Positions 1 to 8,554 of a stretch of 64,000 nucleotides of DNA are shown piece after piece. Source of the stretch: GCA-2687025 sp964473525. GTDB taxonomy: Bacteria > Poribacteria > WGA-4E > GCA-2687025. The notes under the pieces were generated by a model. That model ran no database searches. It worked only from the letters and a program-made list of their open reading frames with translations, and was not told where the DNA came from. Both the position numbers and the translations under genes were made by a program. The first letter of the stretch is position 1, and each line of letters starts with the position of its first letter. The stretch covers positions 1 to 64,000 of the forward strand of contig CAYYPK010000023.1 of the NCBI GenBank assembly GCA_964473525.1. The letters run 5' to 3'.

Positions 1-138
1 TACACATACCCTGGGGACAACACGGACCTTGGCTTCGAATTCGACCTGATTTCCTATGGCAAGGACGGGCAAGAAGGCGGGTCCGACTACGACTCGGACA
101 TAACGAACTATGCTGACATCGTCGACGAAAGCAGCTAG
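1..138 (+). CDS. gspG: GspG major pseudopilin, C-terminal fragment
   Basis: The window opens inside a reading frame that ends at TAG 136-138. The 45 visible residues carry the C-terminal signature of the type II secretion major pseudopilin: Y-x-Y-P-G near the start, then F-D-L-x-S-Y-G-K-D-G-Q-E-G-G and a closing D-I-x-N-Y. In GspG this acidic loop binds calcium and stabilises the periplasmic pseudopilus shaft. The N-terminal prepilin peptide and long helix lie upstream of the window. The next gene, gspH, overlaps it by 29 bp, which fits the usual gspG-H-I-J-K order. The motif is specific to GspG rather than to type IVa pilins, so the call is firm although only about a third of the protein is visible. 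Confidence 0.9.
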   Translation, partial: YTYPGDNTDLGFEFDLISYGKDGQEGGSDYDSDITNYADIVDESS

Positions 139-787
139 GGGCGTTCCCAACGCCGTGGCGCGCGGGCGCGGAGACCGTGGGTTCACGCTCGTCGAGATGC
201 TCGTTGTACTGGCGATCATGTCGGTTCTGCTGTCCATCGGCGCGCCGTCGCTGAAGGCGTTCTCCGAGAGTAGGAAGCTGAAGACAGCGGCGTCCTCTAT
301 CGTGAGTCTGTGTATGTACGCCCGGGACAGCGCGATGACCGAGGGCGAGGCGTACATCGTCGTGTTCGGATTCTCGGAGCAGGCTTTCTGGCTGGCCCAG
401 GAGGCCTCTTTGGACGCGGGAGACCTGGCGCAGACCTCAGGGCTGGGCGCCGTAGGGGCGGACGCGCTGGAAGAGATGCAGGAGACGGGTCAGACGTCGG
501 TCGGCCTCACGCGCGGCGTTCTCGGGCAGCAGGAGACCATCGTGAACGCGATTCAGCTCGCCCGCATCGATGTTGACCGCGGCGGCGAGGTCGTCACCAC
601 GATGATCGGCTACGACTACATCACGTTCCGGCCGGACGGTACTGCGGAGCCGGCGAGCGTATACCTCGTCAACGGCGAGGACGCTGGAATCGTGGTTGAT
701 GTGCCGCTCGCGGCCGCGCGCACGAAGGCGCGCTCGCTCACGGATCAAGAGATGGAGTCTGCGGGACTGCTGTCTGGGGCCCTCTGA
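110..787 (+). CDS. gspH: GspH-type minor pseudopilin
   Basis: 225 residues. A class III prepilin signal ends in R-G at residues 23-24, followed by F-T-L-V-E with Glu at mature position 5 and a 20-residue hydrophobic helix. Prepilin peptidase would cleave after Gly24. The soluble part begins with a segment rich in small residues and a C-A-R-D-S-A-like turn (M-Y-A-R-D-S-A), as in GspH/FimT proteins. GspH belongs to the tip complex of the type II secretion pseudopilus. The ATG at 110 lies inside gspG; GTG 155 would give a shorter leader of nine residues and cannot be excluded. It overlaps gspI by one base (TGATG). H is favoured over other minor pilins because of its position between G and I. Confidence 0.85.
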   Translation: MLTSSTKAARGVPNAVARGRGDRGFTLVEMLVVLAIMSVLLSIGAPSLKAFSESRKLKTAASSIVSLCMYARDSAMTEGEAYIVVFGFSEQAFWLAQEASLDAGDLAQTSGLGAVGADALEEMQETGQTSVGLTRGVLGQQETIVNAIQLARIDVDRGGEVVTTMIGYDYITFRPDGTAEPASVYLVNGEDAGIVVDVPLAAARTKARSLTDQEMESAGLLSGAL

Positions 788-1191
788 TGCGGCAAACCGA
801 CCGCGGCTTCACGCTGCTCGAAGTCCTCGTGGCGATGGCGGTGCTCGGGGCGGTTCTCCCGGCGATCATGATCGCCTTCACCACGAGCGCACGCACGCGC
901 GCGTCGTCCGAAAACGGCACTGTCGCCGCGTATCTCGTGCGGGATAAACTCAGTGAACTGGAGGCGGTCGGCGCCCCAGAAGAAGGCGAGAACGCTGGCG
1001 ACTTCGGCGAGGGTAGCCGTTTCACGTGGTCGACTACGGTCGGCCCGACGGAGACGGACGAACTGTACGACGTCGTCGTGAGCGTCCAGTGGATGGAGAT
1101 GGGCGTGCAGCGCGAGCTAGCCGTCCGCACGTACATGGCTGGCCAAGGCGAGCCCGAGGGCGGCCCCGGCCAGGGCGGGCCAGGCGGATGA
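787..1191 (+). CDS. gspI: GspI-type minor pseudopilin
   Basis: 134 residues, the usual GspI length. A very short leader (Gly at 7) precedes F-T-L-L-E-V and a hydrophobic helix, with Glu at mature position 5. The V-A-A-Y-L-V-R-D-K-L-S-E-L-E segment matches the conserved region after the helix in GspI proteins, where A-x-x-L-A-x-x-K-L-x-E-L is typical. The last 16 residues are a Gly/Pro/Gln-rich flexible tail, a feature shared with the following gspJ. Start and stop overlap both neighbours (TGATG before, ATGA after), so translation is probably coupled. The protein is expected to form the I-J-K tip complex that caps the pseudopilus. Confidence 0.88.
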   Translation: MRQTDRGFTLLEVLVAMAVLGAVLPAIMIAFTTSARTRASSENGTVAAYLVRDKLSELEAVGAPEEGENAGDFGEGSRFTWSTTVGPTETDELYDVVVSVQWMEMGVQRELAVRTYMAGQGEPEGGPGQGGPGG

Positions 1192-2090
1192 GCAAGCCTT
1201 CCCCCCGCGGTGACGCCGGCTTCACCCTCGTCGAGTTGCTCGTGACCATGACGCTCATCGCCATCGTCACCGGCATGGCGTATTCGTCCTTTAGACACGC
1301 GTTGGGGTCGTACCAGCAGGGGGCGACCCGGGTCGGTTTCGGCCAGAACCTGCGCATGGGTCTGGCTGAGCTGACGCGTGACATCTCCAACGGCCTCGCG
1401 GATTCCGAAGACGAGGCCCTCACCGTCTTCATCGAGGACATCCCGGGCGAGGTGGAGGGCGAGGACTACGACATGATCAGCTTCGTCGCGCACGTCGCCC
1501 AGTCGTCCACTCCGGCGGAGGAGGCCCCTCTCTCTCCGCTGCCGCCGAGCCTACGCCTTGGCGGGCCTTCCAGCCTCGATGAGGAGCTGACTGAGGAAGG
1601 CGCCCCCAGTGATCTGATGCGCATCGCTTACATGGTCGGTCCTGATCCGATCATGCTGGACGGACAGGAGCAACTGGATCCAGACGAATTGCCACCGCAG
1701 TCGCTGCTACGCATAACCACCTCGACACTGCCGCTCGAGGACGCGTTCGGGGATGCGCTGCAGCAGGATCCAGAGCAGATGGTCACGGCGCTGCAAGAGC
1801 TCGGGGCCACCGTCGACGCCGTGATCGACGGAGTGACCGGGCTCAACTTCGGCTTCTTCGACGGTGAAGAATGGTGGGACGTGTGGGACGTCGAGGAGCA
1901 GGGGCCACCCGCCGTTGTGCGCGTGGCGCTGACCGTTCGGGGAGACCGGGTCGATGACGTGTCGTACACGCAGTCGTCCGCGGCGCGTTTCATGGCGTCA
2001 CCGGGCGGCACGGCGACCGCTGGCGGCGGACAGCCGGGGCAGGGGCAACCCGGGCAAGGACAGCCTGGCGGCCCGCCGGGAGGGGCGTGA
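1188..2090 (+). CDS. gspJ: GspJ-type minor pseudopilin
   Basis: 300 residues from ATG 1188, which overlaps the gspI stop as ATGA. The frame stays open upstream to 1026, but that part is the out-of-frame image of gspI. The prepilin signal ends at Gly11 and is followed by F-T-L-V-E-L and a hydrophobic helix. The body is longer than a typical GspJ (about 200 residues) because of an acidic, Pro-rich insertion around residues 105-135 and a C-terminal tail of Q-P-G-Q-G repeats. Position between I and K and the pilin signature support GspJ. It is a tip-complex component of the secretion pseudopilus, anchored in the inner membrane until assembled. Confidence 0.87.
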   Translation: MSKPSPRGDAGFTLVELLVTMTLIAIVTGMAYSSFRHALGSYQQGATRVGFGQNLRMGLAELTRDISNGLADSEDEALTVFIEDIPGEVEGEDYDMISFVAHVAQSSTPAEEAPLSPLPPSLRLGGPSSLDEELTEEGAPSDLMRIAYMVGPDPIMLDGQEQLDPDELPPQSLLRITTSTLPLEDAFGDALQQDPEQMVTALQELGATVDAVIDGVTGLNFGFFDGEEWWDVWDVEEQGPPAVVRVALTVRGDRVDDVSYTQSSAARFMASPGGTATAGGGQPGQGQPGQGQPGGPPGGA

Positions 2091-3490
2091 GCATGGCACA
2101 CAGGATCCCCGCTCCCCCGCGTGACGGCGAATCGGGCCTGGCTCTCGTCGCCACGCTGTGGATAATGGCGGTGCTGTCCGTGCTGGCGACCGAGTACCTC
2201 TACGTCGTGCACCTTGACACGAGGATGGCGCGGAACGTCGTCGACAGGACACAGCTCGAGTTTGCGGCGAAGGCGGGCCTTGCGCAGTTCCAGCGCATCC
2301 TGGCCGAGGACGACACGACATTCGACAGCGACCAGGAGGAGTGGGCGCAGACCCTGGAGGGCGAGTTGCAGGATCCCGCGTACACGACGAAGTTCTACTC
2401 GTTCCAGCTGACGGCGACCGACGAGAACGCGCTGGTGGACATCAACGCCGCGAGTCAGCAAGTCGTGACGCAGCTCATCACGTCGGCAGGCGCGCCCGAG
2501 GATCAGCGCGAAACCCTGGCACAAGCGGTGATCGACGCCCGCGGCGAGCAGGCGTTCCGGTCGGTCGGCGATGTCGCGCGCGCCGAGGGCATGACATCGG
2601 ACATTCTCTATGGCAGCGGGCAACCGGCCGTCGAGGGCGAGGAACAACCGACCCCGCTCATCAACCTTATAACGGTGTACGCCGTCGATAAGAACGTGCA
2701 ATCCGAGGGCGAGGACCGCGTTAACATCACGGATGCGGATGCCAATGCGCTGGTGCAGGGCCTGACAGGGCAAGACGGCGCGGAACTGCTCAGTCAGGGG
2801 GAAGCCGAAGCCATCACGGCGCACCGGGACCAGGAGCAGTTCGACTCGGTGGGCGACCTGATGGACGTGCCGGCGGTCAGTCAGAACGCGCTCGACAACG
2901 CGCGCGATCAGTTGACAACCGACGAGGACGACGATGACCGTACGAACGTGAACTCCGCCAGCGCCGAGGACTTCGGGAACGTGGACGGGTTGGACCAGGG
3001 CGTCGGCGAAGCCATCGTCCGCCATCGCGATGACAACGGCGACTTCGGGAACGTCGACGACATCCGCGACGCGATGCTCCTGACGCGGGACGACATGAAG
3101 TGGGTGACCGACAAGGCGACCGTAAGTGGCGAGGACACCTTGCGCGGACTTGTGAACATCAACACCGCGAGCCAGGACGTCCTGGCGCTCCTGCCGGGCA
3201 TGGACGGCGACAAGGCCCAGGCAATCATAGATCGGCGGGAGTCAGCCCCCGAGGGATCGTCCGAAGAGGACGCGCGGAGCCCCTTCAAGAACGTCGGCGA
3301 ACTGTTGGACGTCGAGCAGATAGACGACGACACGTACAAGCAGCTCGTGAACTCGATAACGTACCGCGCGCAGGCGTTCCGTGTTCAGGCGAACGGTCTG
3401 ACGCCGGAAGGCGAACCTATCGCGCGCATCACGGCGGTGTTGGATCGCAGTGGACAGCAGGTCGTGACGCGGTACTGGCTTACGAATTGA
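2087..3490 (+). CDS. gspK: GspK-type tip pseudopilin with helix-hairpin-helix repeats
   Basis: 467 residues; GTG 2087 overlaps the gspJ stop, and ATG 2093 is the alternative start. After Gly17 comes L-A-L-V-A-T-L-W and a hydrophobic helix. There is no Glu at mature position 5, which is the known hallmark of GspK. The body has at least three helix-hairpin-helix/SAM-like units with V-N-I-N-x-A-S or V-N-S-A-S, G-x-x-x-A-x-A-I-I and F-x-x-V-x-D-L motifs (roughly residues 110-165, 280-330 and 345-420). GspK normally has two such alpha-helical lobes, so this copy is extended (family usually about 320 residues). It caps the pseudopilus. The next gene starts 23 bp downstream. Confidence 0.88.
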   Translation: MSMAHRIPAPPRDGESGLALVATLWIMAVLSVLATEYLYVVHLDTRMARNVVDRTQLEFAAKAGLAQFQRILAEDDTTFDSDQEEWAQTLEGELQDPAYTTKFYSFQLTATDENALVDINAASQQVVTQLITSAGAPEDQRETLAQAVIDARGEQAFRSVGDVARAEGMTSDILYGSGQPAVEGEEQPTPLINLITVYAVDKNVQSEGEDRVNITDADANALVQGLTGQDGAELLSQGEAEAITAHRDQEQFDSVGDLMDVPAVSQNALDNARDQLTTDEDDDDRTNVNSASAEDFGNVDGLDQGVGEAIVRHRDDNGDFGNVDDIRDAMLLTRDDMKWVTDKATVSGEDTLRGLVNINTASQDVLALLPGMDGDKAQAIIDRRESAPEGSSEEDARSPFKNVGELLDVEQIDDDTYKQLVNSITYRAQAFRVQANGLTPEGEPIARITAVLDRSGQQVVTRYWLTN

Positions 3491-3513
3491 CGCGAGTCTA
3501 ACGGAGCACCAGT

Positions 3514-5586
3514 TTGGCGAAACAGGGCATAGCCGCCATCGATATCGGCACGCAGGCTGTCAAGGTCGCCGTCGTCTCGAAGGAGAGGGGCGGCTACCGC
3601 GTCGACGCCGTCGCGTCGGCGGCGATCGCGTCCGACGACGCTGAGGCCCGCGCCTCCGCCGTGAGGCAGGCGCTGACGGAGGCGGGCGCCCGTGGGGCTC
3701 GATGCATCGTGGGCCTGCCACGGTCTCAGACGGTAACGCGCCGACTCAGCGGCCTGCCCAGCGGCCTCGACAAGGCCAGCCTGGGCGATGTGGTCCGGCT
3801 GCAAGCGGAGAGCGACCTGCCGTTCGAGCCTGGCATCGCTGCCTACGACTTCCACAACATGGTCGAGACGGATTCCGGCGTTTCCGTCGAGTTGGTCGCC
3901 GCGCGAACCGAGGACATCGAAGCCCTTCTGGCGCCGGTGCGCGAGGCCGGCGGCAAGCCGATCGGCGTCACGCCCGCCTCTATCGGGCTGGGCGCCATGG
4001 CGACCGCACAGGAGCTAGGCGTCGCGCCCGGCTCGGGCGCCCTTGTTCTGGATGTCGGGCACACGAACACCGACGCGGTTCTTGTGCGCCAGGGCGCTGT
4101 TGTCTTCACACGGTCGTTCCCCGTAGGTGGCGCGGCGTTGGCGGAAGATGCCGACGAGGCGGGCCAGCGGCTCGTCGCGGAAGTAGACCGTACGCTGCAG
4201 GCCATGCAGCGCGAACCGTTCGCGGCCGACGCCCCGACTGCCCCTCCCTTCGACAGTGTCTGGCTGTGTGGCGGCGCCTCCGTGGCCGCCGTTCCCGGCC
4301 CCGAGGATGGGCTGACCCCTCTGGCCGGGGTCTTGGCGGCGTCCCTTGGCATGACGGTAAGGTCGCGCTTCGAGTCCGCCACGGTCCAGGACGATGCCGG
4401 CCTGAGCGCGGCGCCAGACGGTTGGCCGCATTACGCGGCGGCGGTTGGGCTGGGGATCGAGGCCAACGATGGTGAGTTGTCGGTCGACCTCATGCCACGG
4501 GCAGAGCGGCAGCGCCACGAACAGAGCGACCGCACGCGCGTCACGCTGGCGTACGTTGCCGCGGCTGCGCTGCTCTTCGTCTCCGTGTACTTCCTTGGCG
4601 GCCGGATCGCTGCCGCTCAGGACAGGCATGAGCGCGAGGTAAACAGCCAGATACGCGGCCTGGGCTCCGACCGCAAGCTTGCCAGTGACAAGCTCAGCGA
4701 CATGTCCGCGATGACGACCATGCTGGAGCGCCGGCACAGCGTCCTGGACGTGCTGCGCGAGCTCACCGAACTGCTTCCGGCGCGCACGGACATCGCCGTG
4801 ACAGCGCTCAGCATTGAGGACAGCGGCAAGGTGACGGCGAGCTTCGAGGCCCGCTCCGCTGACGCGATGAGCGCCGCCACGAGGGCGTTGGGCTCCTCCG
4901 TCTGGTTCCGCAACGTCGACCAGAGCCAGGTTACGGCGGCGGAGAAGGACGGGCAGCAGATTCAGGTCTTCTCCGTGTCGCTGGATCTCGCCGAAGACGT
5001 CGATGTGCTTGCCGCGCGCCGCGCCGGAGCGGCTCTGGCTGCGGCCAACCGCGAGCAAGAAGGCGGCGACGACGCACAGGTCGCGGCGGACGGTAGTGGA
5101 CGTCGTGGCGGCAGGGATGGCGGCCCCGGCCGCGCGGGCGTCAGTGGCGGCGGACGCCGTGACGGCGGAGGCCCCGGCGGCGGGCGCGACCGATCTCGCG
5201 ATGGCTCGTCGGACGGCGGAGGCCGTAACCGCAGCTCGCAGCGGTCGGGAGGGTCCGACGGAGGCCGGCGAACATATAGCACCGCCGATGGTGGCACGAA
5301 AGTCATCGAAGGTGGCCGCGTGACGATCCTCAGCGCCGAGGGCAACGTCCTAAAGGAGTACGACGAGAGCGAGGAAGTGGCCGCTGAGGAGAAGTCGGAA
5401 GAAGAAGGCGAGGAGGCTGAAGGTGGCGTGTACGTCGAGAAACGCCGCGCCACCGAAGAGGACGAGGTCGCGAGTGACGACAAGGGCGCCGATGACAGTG
5501 ACTCAGACGCCGACGAGAAGCGCGCCGATGGCGATGCAGCGAATGTCAGAGTGAGGCGCGTGGCCGCCGATGGTGACGGAAGGTAG
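3514..5586 (+). CDS. PilM-PilN-like fusion (GspL role) with long disordered tail
   Basis: 690 residues. The TTG start at 3514 is chosen because GGAG at 3503-3506 sits 7 bp upstream and the sequence then opens directly with the actin-like fold. Residues 6-20 (A-I-D-I-G-T-Q-A-V-K) are phosphate-1 of a PilM/FtsA-like ATPase and residues about 176-190 (V-L-D-V-G-H-T-N-T-D) phosphate-2. One transmembrane helix at about 344-365 leads to a PilN-like coiled-coil and ferredoxin-like periplasmic part (about 370-500). This cytoplasmic-actin/TM/periplasm layout is that of GspL. Residues about 508-600 are Gly/Arg/Asp/Ser-rich and 610-690 strongly acidic, with no family counterpart. It would anchor the secretion ATPase to the inner membrane. 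Confidence 0.8.
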   Translation: MAKQGIAAIDIGTQAVKVAVVSKERGGYRVDAVASAAIASDDAEARASAVRQALTEAGARGARCIVGLPRSQTVTRRLSGLPSGLDKASLGDVVRLQAESDLPFEPGIAAYDFHNMVETDSGVSVELVAARTEDIEALLAPVREAGGKPIGVTPASIGLGAMATAQELGVAPGSGALVLDVGHTNTDAVLVRQGAVVFTRSFPVGGAALAEDADEAGQRLVAEVDRTLQAMQREPFAADAPTAPPFDSVWLCGGASVAAVPGPEDGLTPLAGVLAASLGMTVRSRFESATVQDDAGLSAAPDGWPHYAAAVGLGIEANDGELSVDLMPRAERQRHEQSDRTRVTLAYVAAAALLFVSVYFLGGRIAAAQDRHEREVNSQIRGLGSDRKLASDKLSDMSAMTTMLERRHSVLDVLRELTELLPARTDIAVTALSIEDSGKVTASFEARSADAMSAATRALGSSVWFRNVDQSQVTAAEKDGQQIQVFSVSLDLAEDVDVLAARRAGAALAAANREQEGGDDAQVAADGSGRRGGRDGGPGRAGVSGGGRRDGGGPGGGRDRSRDGSSDGGGRNRSSQRSGGSDGGRRTYSTADGGTKVIEGGRVTILSAEGNVLKEYDESEEVAAEEKSEEEGEEAEGGVYVEKRRATEEDEVASDDKGADDSDSDADEKRADGDAANVRVRRVAADGDGR

Positions 5587-5618
5587 CAGACGGCAATGAC
5601 GCTCAACCGGAGAAGCGC

Positions 5619-7592
5619 ATGAGGCTTGTGCGCGAACTTGACACACGACGTGGCCGCCTGGCGCTCACTGGGCTGGCCGCGGGCTTCGTGATCTACGCGG
5701 CTCTAGCGCTTTCGGGGGCGCTTGGGGGCGGCGCGAGCAAGGCGAAGCTGGAACAAGATCTCGCCGACGCGCGCCTTATGGCAACGATGGCCCCGGTCAT
5801 CGCCGATGCGCACACTGCCTTCCAGGGTGACGCCGGTATGGAGGGATCGCCACTCCCAGGCGCGTTGATCGAGCGTCTGAAGGACTCCTACACGCTGACG
5901 AGCGAAGCGCGTGACGAGAACAAGACGCGGCTGAGCGCGGCGTCCGTCACGGCCCTCGCAGGTAAGATGTCGATCGACACTGGCTCCGCCGAGTTCATCG
6001 TCGCCGCGAAGGACGCCGAGGACTGGGACACGCTCGCCGCGCTGAACCGGAACCTCTTCGACGAAAACCGGGCGACACTCCAGGCGCTCATATACTCCGA
6101 AGTCTCGAAGGTGGCCTCGGAAAGCGGCATTGGGAAGCTGGACAGCGTGAAGGTCGAGGCTCCCCGCACCGTGAGGGGCCGCCCGGTGAGGAAGCGGAAG
6201 CCCAAGCCTCCGAAGGCGGACGCGAACTCTCTTCGCGAGCTGAAAGGACACATCGATACCGCGCGCGGCGCCCTGAGCGCCACCGACGGCGACGCCCTGA
6301 CGGATGCGCTCGCCGCGACCGTGTCTCTCGCTGAGATTGACCCGTCCGTGCGACTCTCCGCGCGCGCCGACTTGGTTCAGCTCCTCGACGAGGAGTCGCT
6401 CTCGGACGAACAGACGGCGCGGGTGCGACTGGCGGCGCTTGGGAGCCAACCCGACGTCAACCGCGCGGTGCGGCAGATACTGGCCGCACACCTCAGAGAG
6501 GCGCGGGCAGCGATCCCGGAGCCGCCGCCCGCCGAGGACGGCGAGTCGGAGGAAGGCGCCGACGACGCGGATGACGGACCACAGGAGGCCGACGGCGAGC
6601 CGATCGAAGGCGTTAGCGTCGCGGACACCGACATGGAGGATGCGGACGACGGCTCGGGGAACAGCAGCACAGAGCAAGACGGCGATGCGCCGGGGGACAC
6701 GGAGGGTGGGCCGAACCCGACGGATGCGGACCGCAAGGGCGATGCTGTTGACGGTGACCTGGCTGAGGCCGACGGCGCCGCCGTGCAGGCCGACGCCGCG
6801 GCAGGCGACGAAGAACCCGTGTACACCGACGATCCCGTGGCGTTCCATTCCCCTCCATTCCCAGCGTTGCCTGCGCTGCCCGCGTCCACGCAGCGTCGCT
6901 TGCTGGCCGCCCTCATCGACTCGGGAGGCCTGCTCGACGACGAACAGATCAGCGCCGTTCTCAGCCCGCCCGAAACGCCGACGCCTGACGATGGCGCCGT
7001 CGAGGCCGATGGCGACGGCGACGGCGATGGCGATGGCGATGGCGATGGCGACGCTGATACCGACACCAATGGCGGCAGCGAGGGTTCGGCCGACGCGGAT
7101 GGCGAGCCCGGCGGCGACGATGCGACGGACGGTTCCGACCCGGACACCGACCCGGACACCGACCCGGAGTCCGAGCACGAGAGCGACAGTGACCCCGAGG
7201 AACACGACGGCGCCGATGGTGACTCCCCGGAGGCTGCGGACCCAGAGCAACCAGGGGACGCGCAAACCGATGATCCCGCGGATGAACCCGCTGCAGAACC
7301 CGATCGCACACCCTCGCACCCGGACGCGCCTACGGTACGCGCCTACCAGACTGCCCTGGTAGATGCCCTCTGGCAGGTAGCTGAGCTCCTGAGGCGGCGA
7401 CCACCTACCGTGGGCGAGGCGTACACCGCGAGCGTGGGGTTCAAGGCGCCCTTGGACCAACTCGTCAACTTCGTCCATAAGCTCGAGACACAGAAGCCGT
7501 GGATACGAGTCACCGAATTGCGCATAGGGATCGACAACGCCGACCAGCCAATGCTTGGGCTGACGCTGAGCCTGGAGGCGAACATACTGTGA
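5619..7592 (+). CDS. GspM/PilO-like inner-membrane protein with acidic insert
   Basis: 657 residues; GGAG at 5609-5612 supports ATG 5619. A short cytoplasmic arm is followed by one transmembrane helix at about 15-36 and an alpha-helical periplasmic stretch. Residues about 295-385 and 445-565 are extremely acidic and Pro-rich, with runs of G-D-G-D and D-P-D-T. The last 85 residues (F-K-A-P-L-D-Q-L-V-N-F then P-W-I-R-V-T-E-L-R-I) return to a globular pattern resembling the ferredoxin-like domain of PilO/GspM. Location after the GspL-like protein fits a GspM partner. Typical GspM is about 160-200 residues, so most of this protein is lineage-specific low-complexity sequence. Function is assigned by order and topology rather than strong sequence identity. 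Confidence 0.62.
   Translation: MRLVRELDTRRGRLALTGLAAGFVIYAALALSGALGGGASKAKLEQDLADARLMATMAPVIADAHTAFQGDAGMEGSPLPGALIERLKDSYTLTSEARDENKTRLSAASVTALAGKMSIDTGSAEFIVAAKDAEDWDTLAALNRNLFDENRATLQALIYSEVSKVASESGIGKLDSVKVEAPRTVRGRPVRKRKPKPPKADANSLRELKGHIDTARGALSATDGDALTDALAATVSLAEIDPSVRLSARADLVQLLDEESLSDEQTARVRLAALGSQPDVNRAVRQILAAHLREARAAIPEPPPAEDGESEEGADDADDGPQEADGEPIEGVSVADTDMEDADDGSGNSSTEQDGDAPGDTEGGPNPTDADRKGDAVDGDLAEADGAAVQADAAAGDEEPVYTDDPVAFHSPPFPALPALPASTQRRLLAALIDSGGLLDDEQISAVLSPPETPTPDDGAVEADGDGDGDGDGDGDGDADTDTNGGSEGSADADGEPGGDDATDGSDPDTDPDTDPESEHESDSDPEEHDGADGDSPEAADPEQPGDAQTDDPADEPAAEPDRTPSHPDAPTVRAYQTALVDALWQVAELLRRRPPTVGEAYTASVGFKAPLDQLVNFVHKLETQKPWIRVTELRIGIDNADQPMLGLTLSLEANIL
7011..7052 (+). 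repeat. Hexanucleotide tandem repeat (GGCGAY)x7
   Basis: Seven consecutive GGCGAC/GGCGAT units inside the GspM-like gene encode an uninterrupted Gly-Asp run. In-frame hexamer arrays can change length by slippage without breaking the frame, so this could vary between strains. Confidence 0.9.
7137..7172 (+). repeat. 12-bp tandem repeat (GACCCGGACACC)x3
   Basis: Two exact units (7137-7148, 7149-7160) and one diverged unit (7161-7172) encode repeated D-P-D-T in the acidic part of the GspM-like protein. A second in-frame length-variable array lies about 85 bp upstream. Confidence 0.85.
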
Positions 7593-8329
7593 CGAAGATG
7601 CAGACCGTCAAACATCCGCGCGCGCCGTACGCGGTGGCTCTCCTCGTCACGGGCGCCTTGGCGGCCTGTGGGGCCGCCGTAGCTCAGGACAACGGGGCCG
7701 ACTACTACAAGCTCGTGACCGAGCAGAACGTGTTCCGCAAGCTGGGCTGGTCCAAGCCCGACGAGACGCCACGGTACTCGGTCGTCCTCATAGCGCTGGC
7801 CCCGGAGCCTGAGCCGGAACCGGAGCCCGAGGCGGCCGCGGAAGCGGACTTCTGGGCCGGGATTCTTGGGGCCCCCTCGGAGCCGGTCGAGGAGACCCCG
7901 GCCGAGGAAGCCGAGGAGCCGGCCGAGCCCAGGAAGCACCGCGCGCTCATCACGCGGAACGGCTCGAACGAGGTGTTCTATGTCGAGGTGGGTGAGAAGG
8001 TGCAGGAGCTGACCGTGCGCTCGATCGAGCAGGGCAAGGTGACACTTGCTGGCGACGGCGGCGACGAGACCGAGATCACCCTCGATACAGGCCGCGGCGG
8101 GTTCGGCGGCGGTGGCGGAGGCGGCGGCGGACGCCGCAGCGGCCCAGGCCCACGGGCCTCTGGCCCGCCAGGTGGCGGACGTGAGGGCGGGCGACGGTTT
8201 GGCCGCATGCCCGGTAACGCCAGAGAGATGATGGAGCGGTTCCGCAACGCCAGCCCAGAAGAGCGTCAACAGATGCGCGCGCAGTTCCGCGGCGGACGTG
8301 GCGGCGGCCGTGGTCGCCGAGGAGACTAG
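7589..8329 (+). CDS. GspC/PilP-like secretin-coupling protein
   Basis: 246 residues from GTG 7589, which overlaps the preceding stop (GTGA) and has GGAGG at 7574-7578; ATG 7598 is an alternative. The N-terminus is a signal sequence with a possible lipobox (L-A-A-C at about 28-31), so it may be exported or lipidated. The L-V-T-E-Q-N-V-F-R-K-L-G-W segment followed by two beta-rich stretches (Y-S-V-V-L-I-A-L then A-L-I-T-R-N-G, V-E-V-G-E-K-V) is the homology-region pattern of GspC and PilP, which link the inner-membrane platform to the secretin. The C-terminal 80 residues are Gly/Arg-rich and disordered. A gap of 225 bp with no convincing gene separates it from gspD. Confidence 0.65.
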   Translation: MTKMQTVKHPRAPYAVALLVTGALAACGAAVAQDNGADYYKLVTEQNVFRKLGWSKPDETPRYSVVLIALAPEPEPEPEPEAAAEADFWAGILGAPSEPVEETPAEEAEEPAEPRKHRALITRNGSNEVFYVEVGEKVQELTVRSIEQGKVTLAGDGGDETEITLDTGRGGFGGGGGGGGGRRSGPGPRASGPPGGGREGGRRFGRMPGNAREMMERFRNASPEERQQMRAQFRGGRGGGRGRRGD

Positions 8330-8554
8330 TGACCGTGCCGAATGCGCGCCGTCGGTAAACCTAACGGCGTCGTTGGCAATCCAATACTGTTAGTTCTTGG
8401 ACCCGCAGAGCATGAGTAGCGCCCGTCCCGTCCGTCGCGTGGCAGTCCGACTCGGCTGCGGAGCAACCGATGACCCGTGCGACGTCTTGCAGGCGCCCTC
8501 GGTGGAGATGGCAACCTAGTGGGTAACACCCAACACACGCCGTGGAAGACCCTG

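Noticed and set aside
1628..3025. Long open frame on the minus strand across gspJ/gspK
   Set aside because: High GC keeps antisense frames open. The plus-strand genes have clear pilin and HhH motifs; this frame has none.
5703..7478. 591-codon minus-strand frame
   Set aside because: Mirror of the GspM-like gene; composition is Arg/Val/Gly-rich with no motif or ribosome site.
8347..8369. 6-bp hairpin before gspD as a terminator
   Set aside because: Stem too short, 11-nt loop and no T-tract; the genes on both sides belong to one system.
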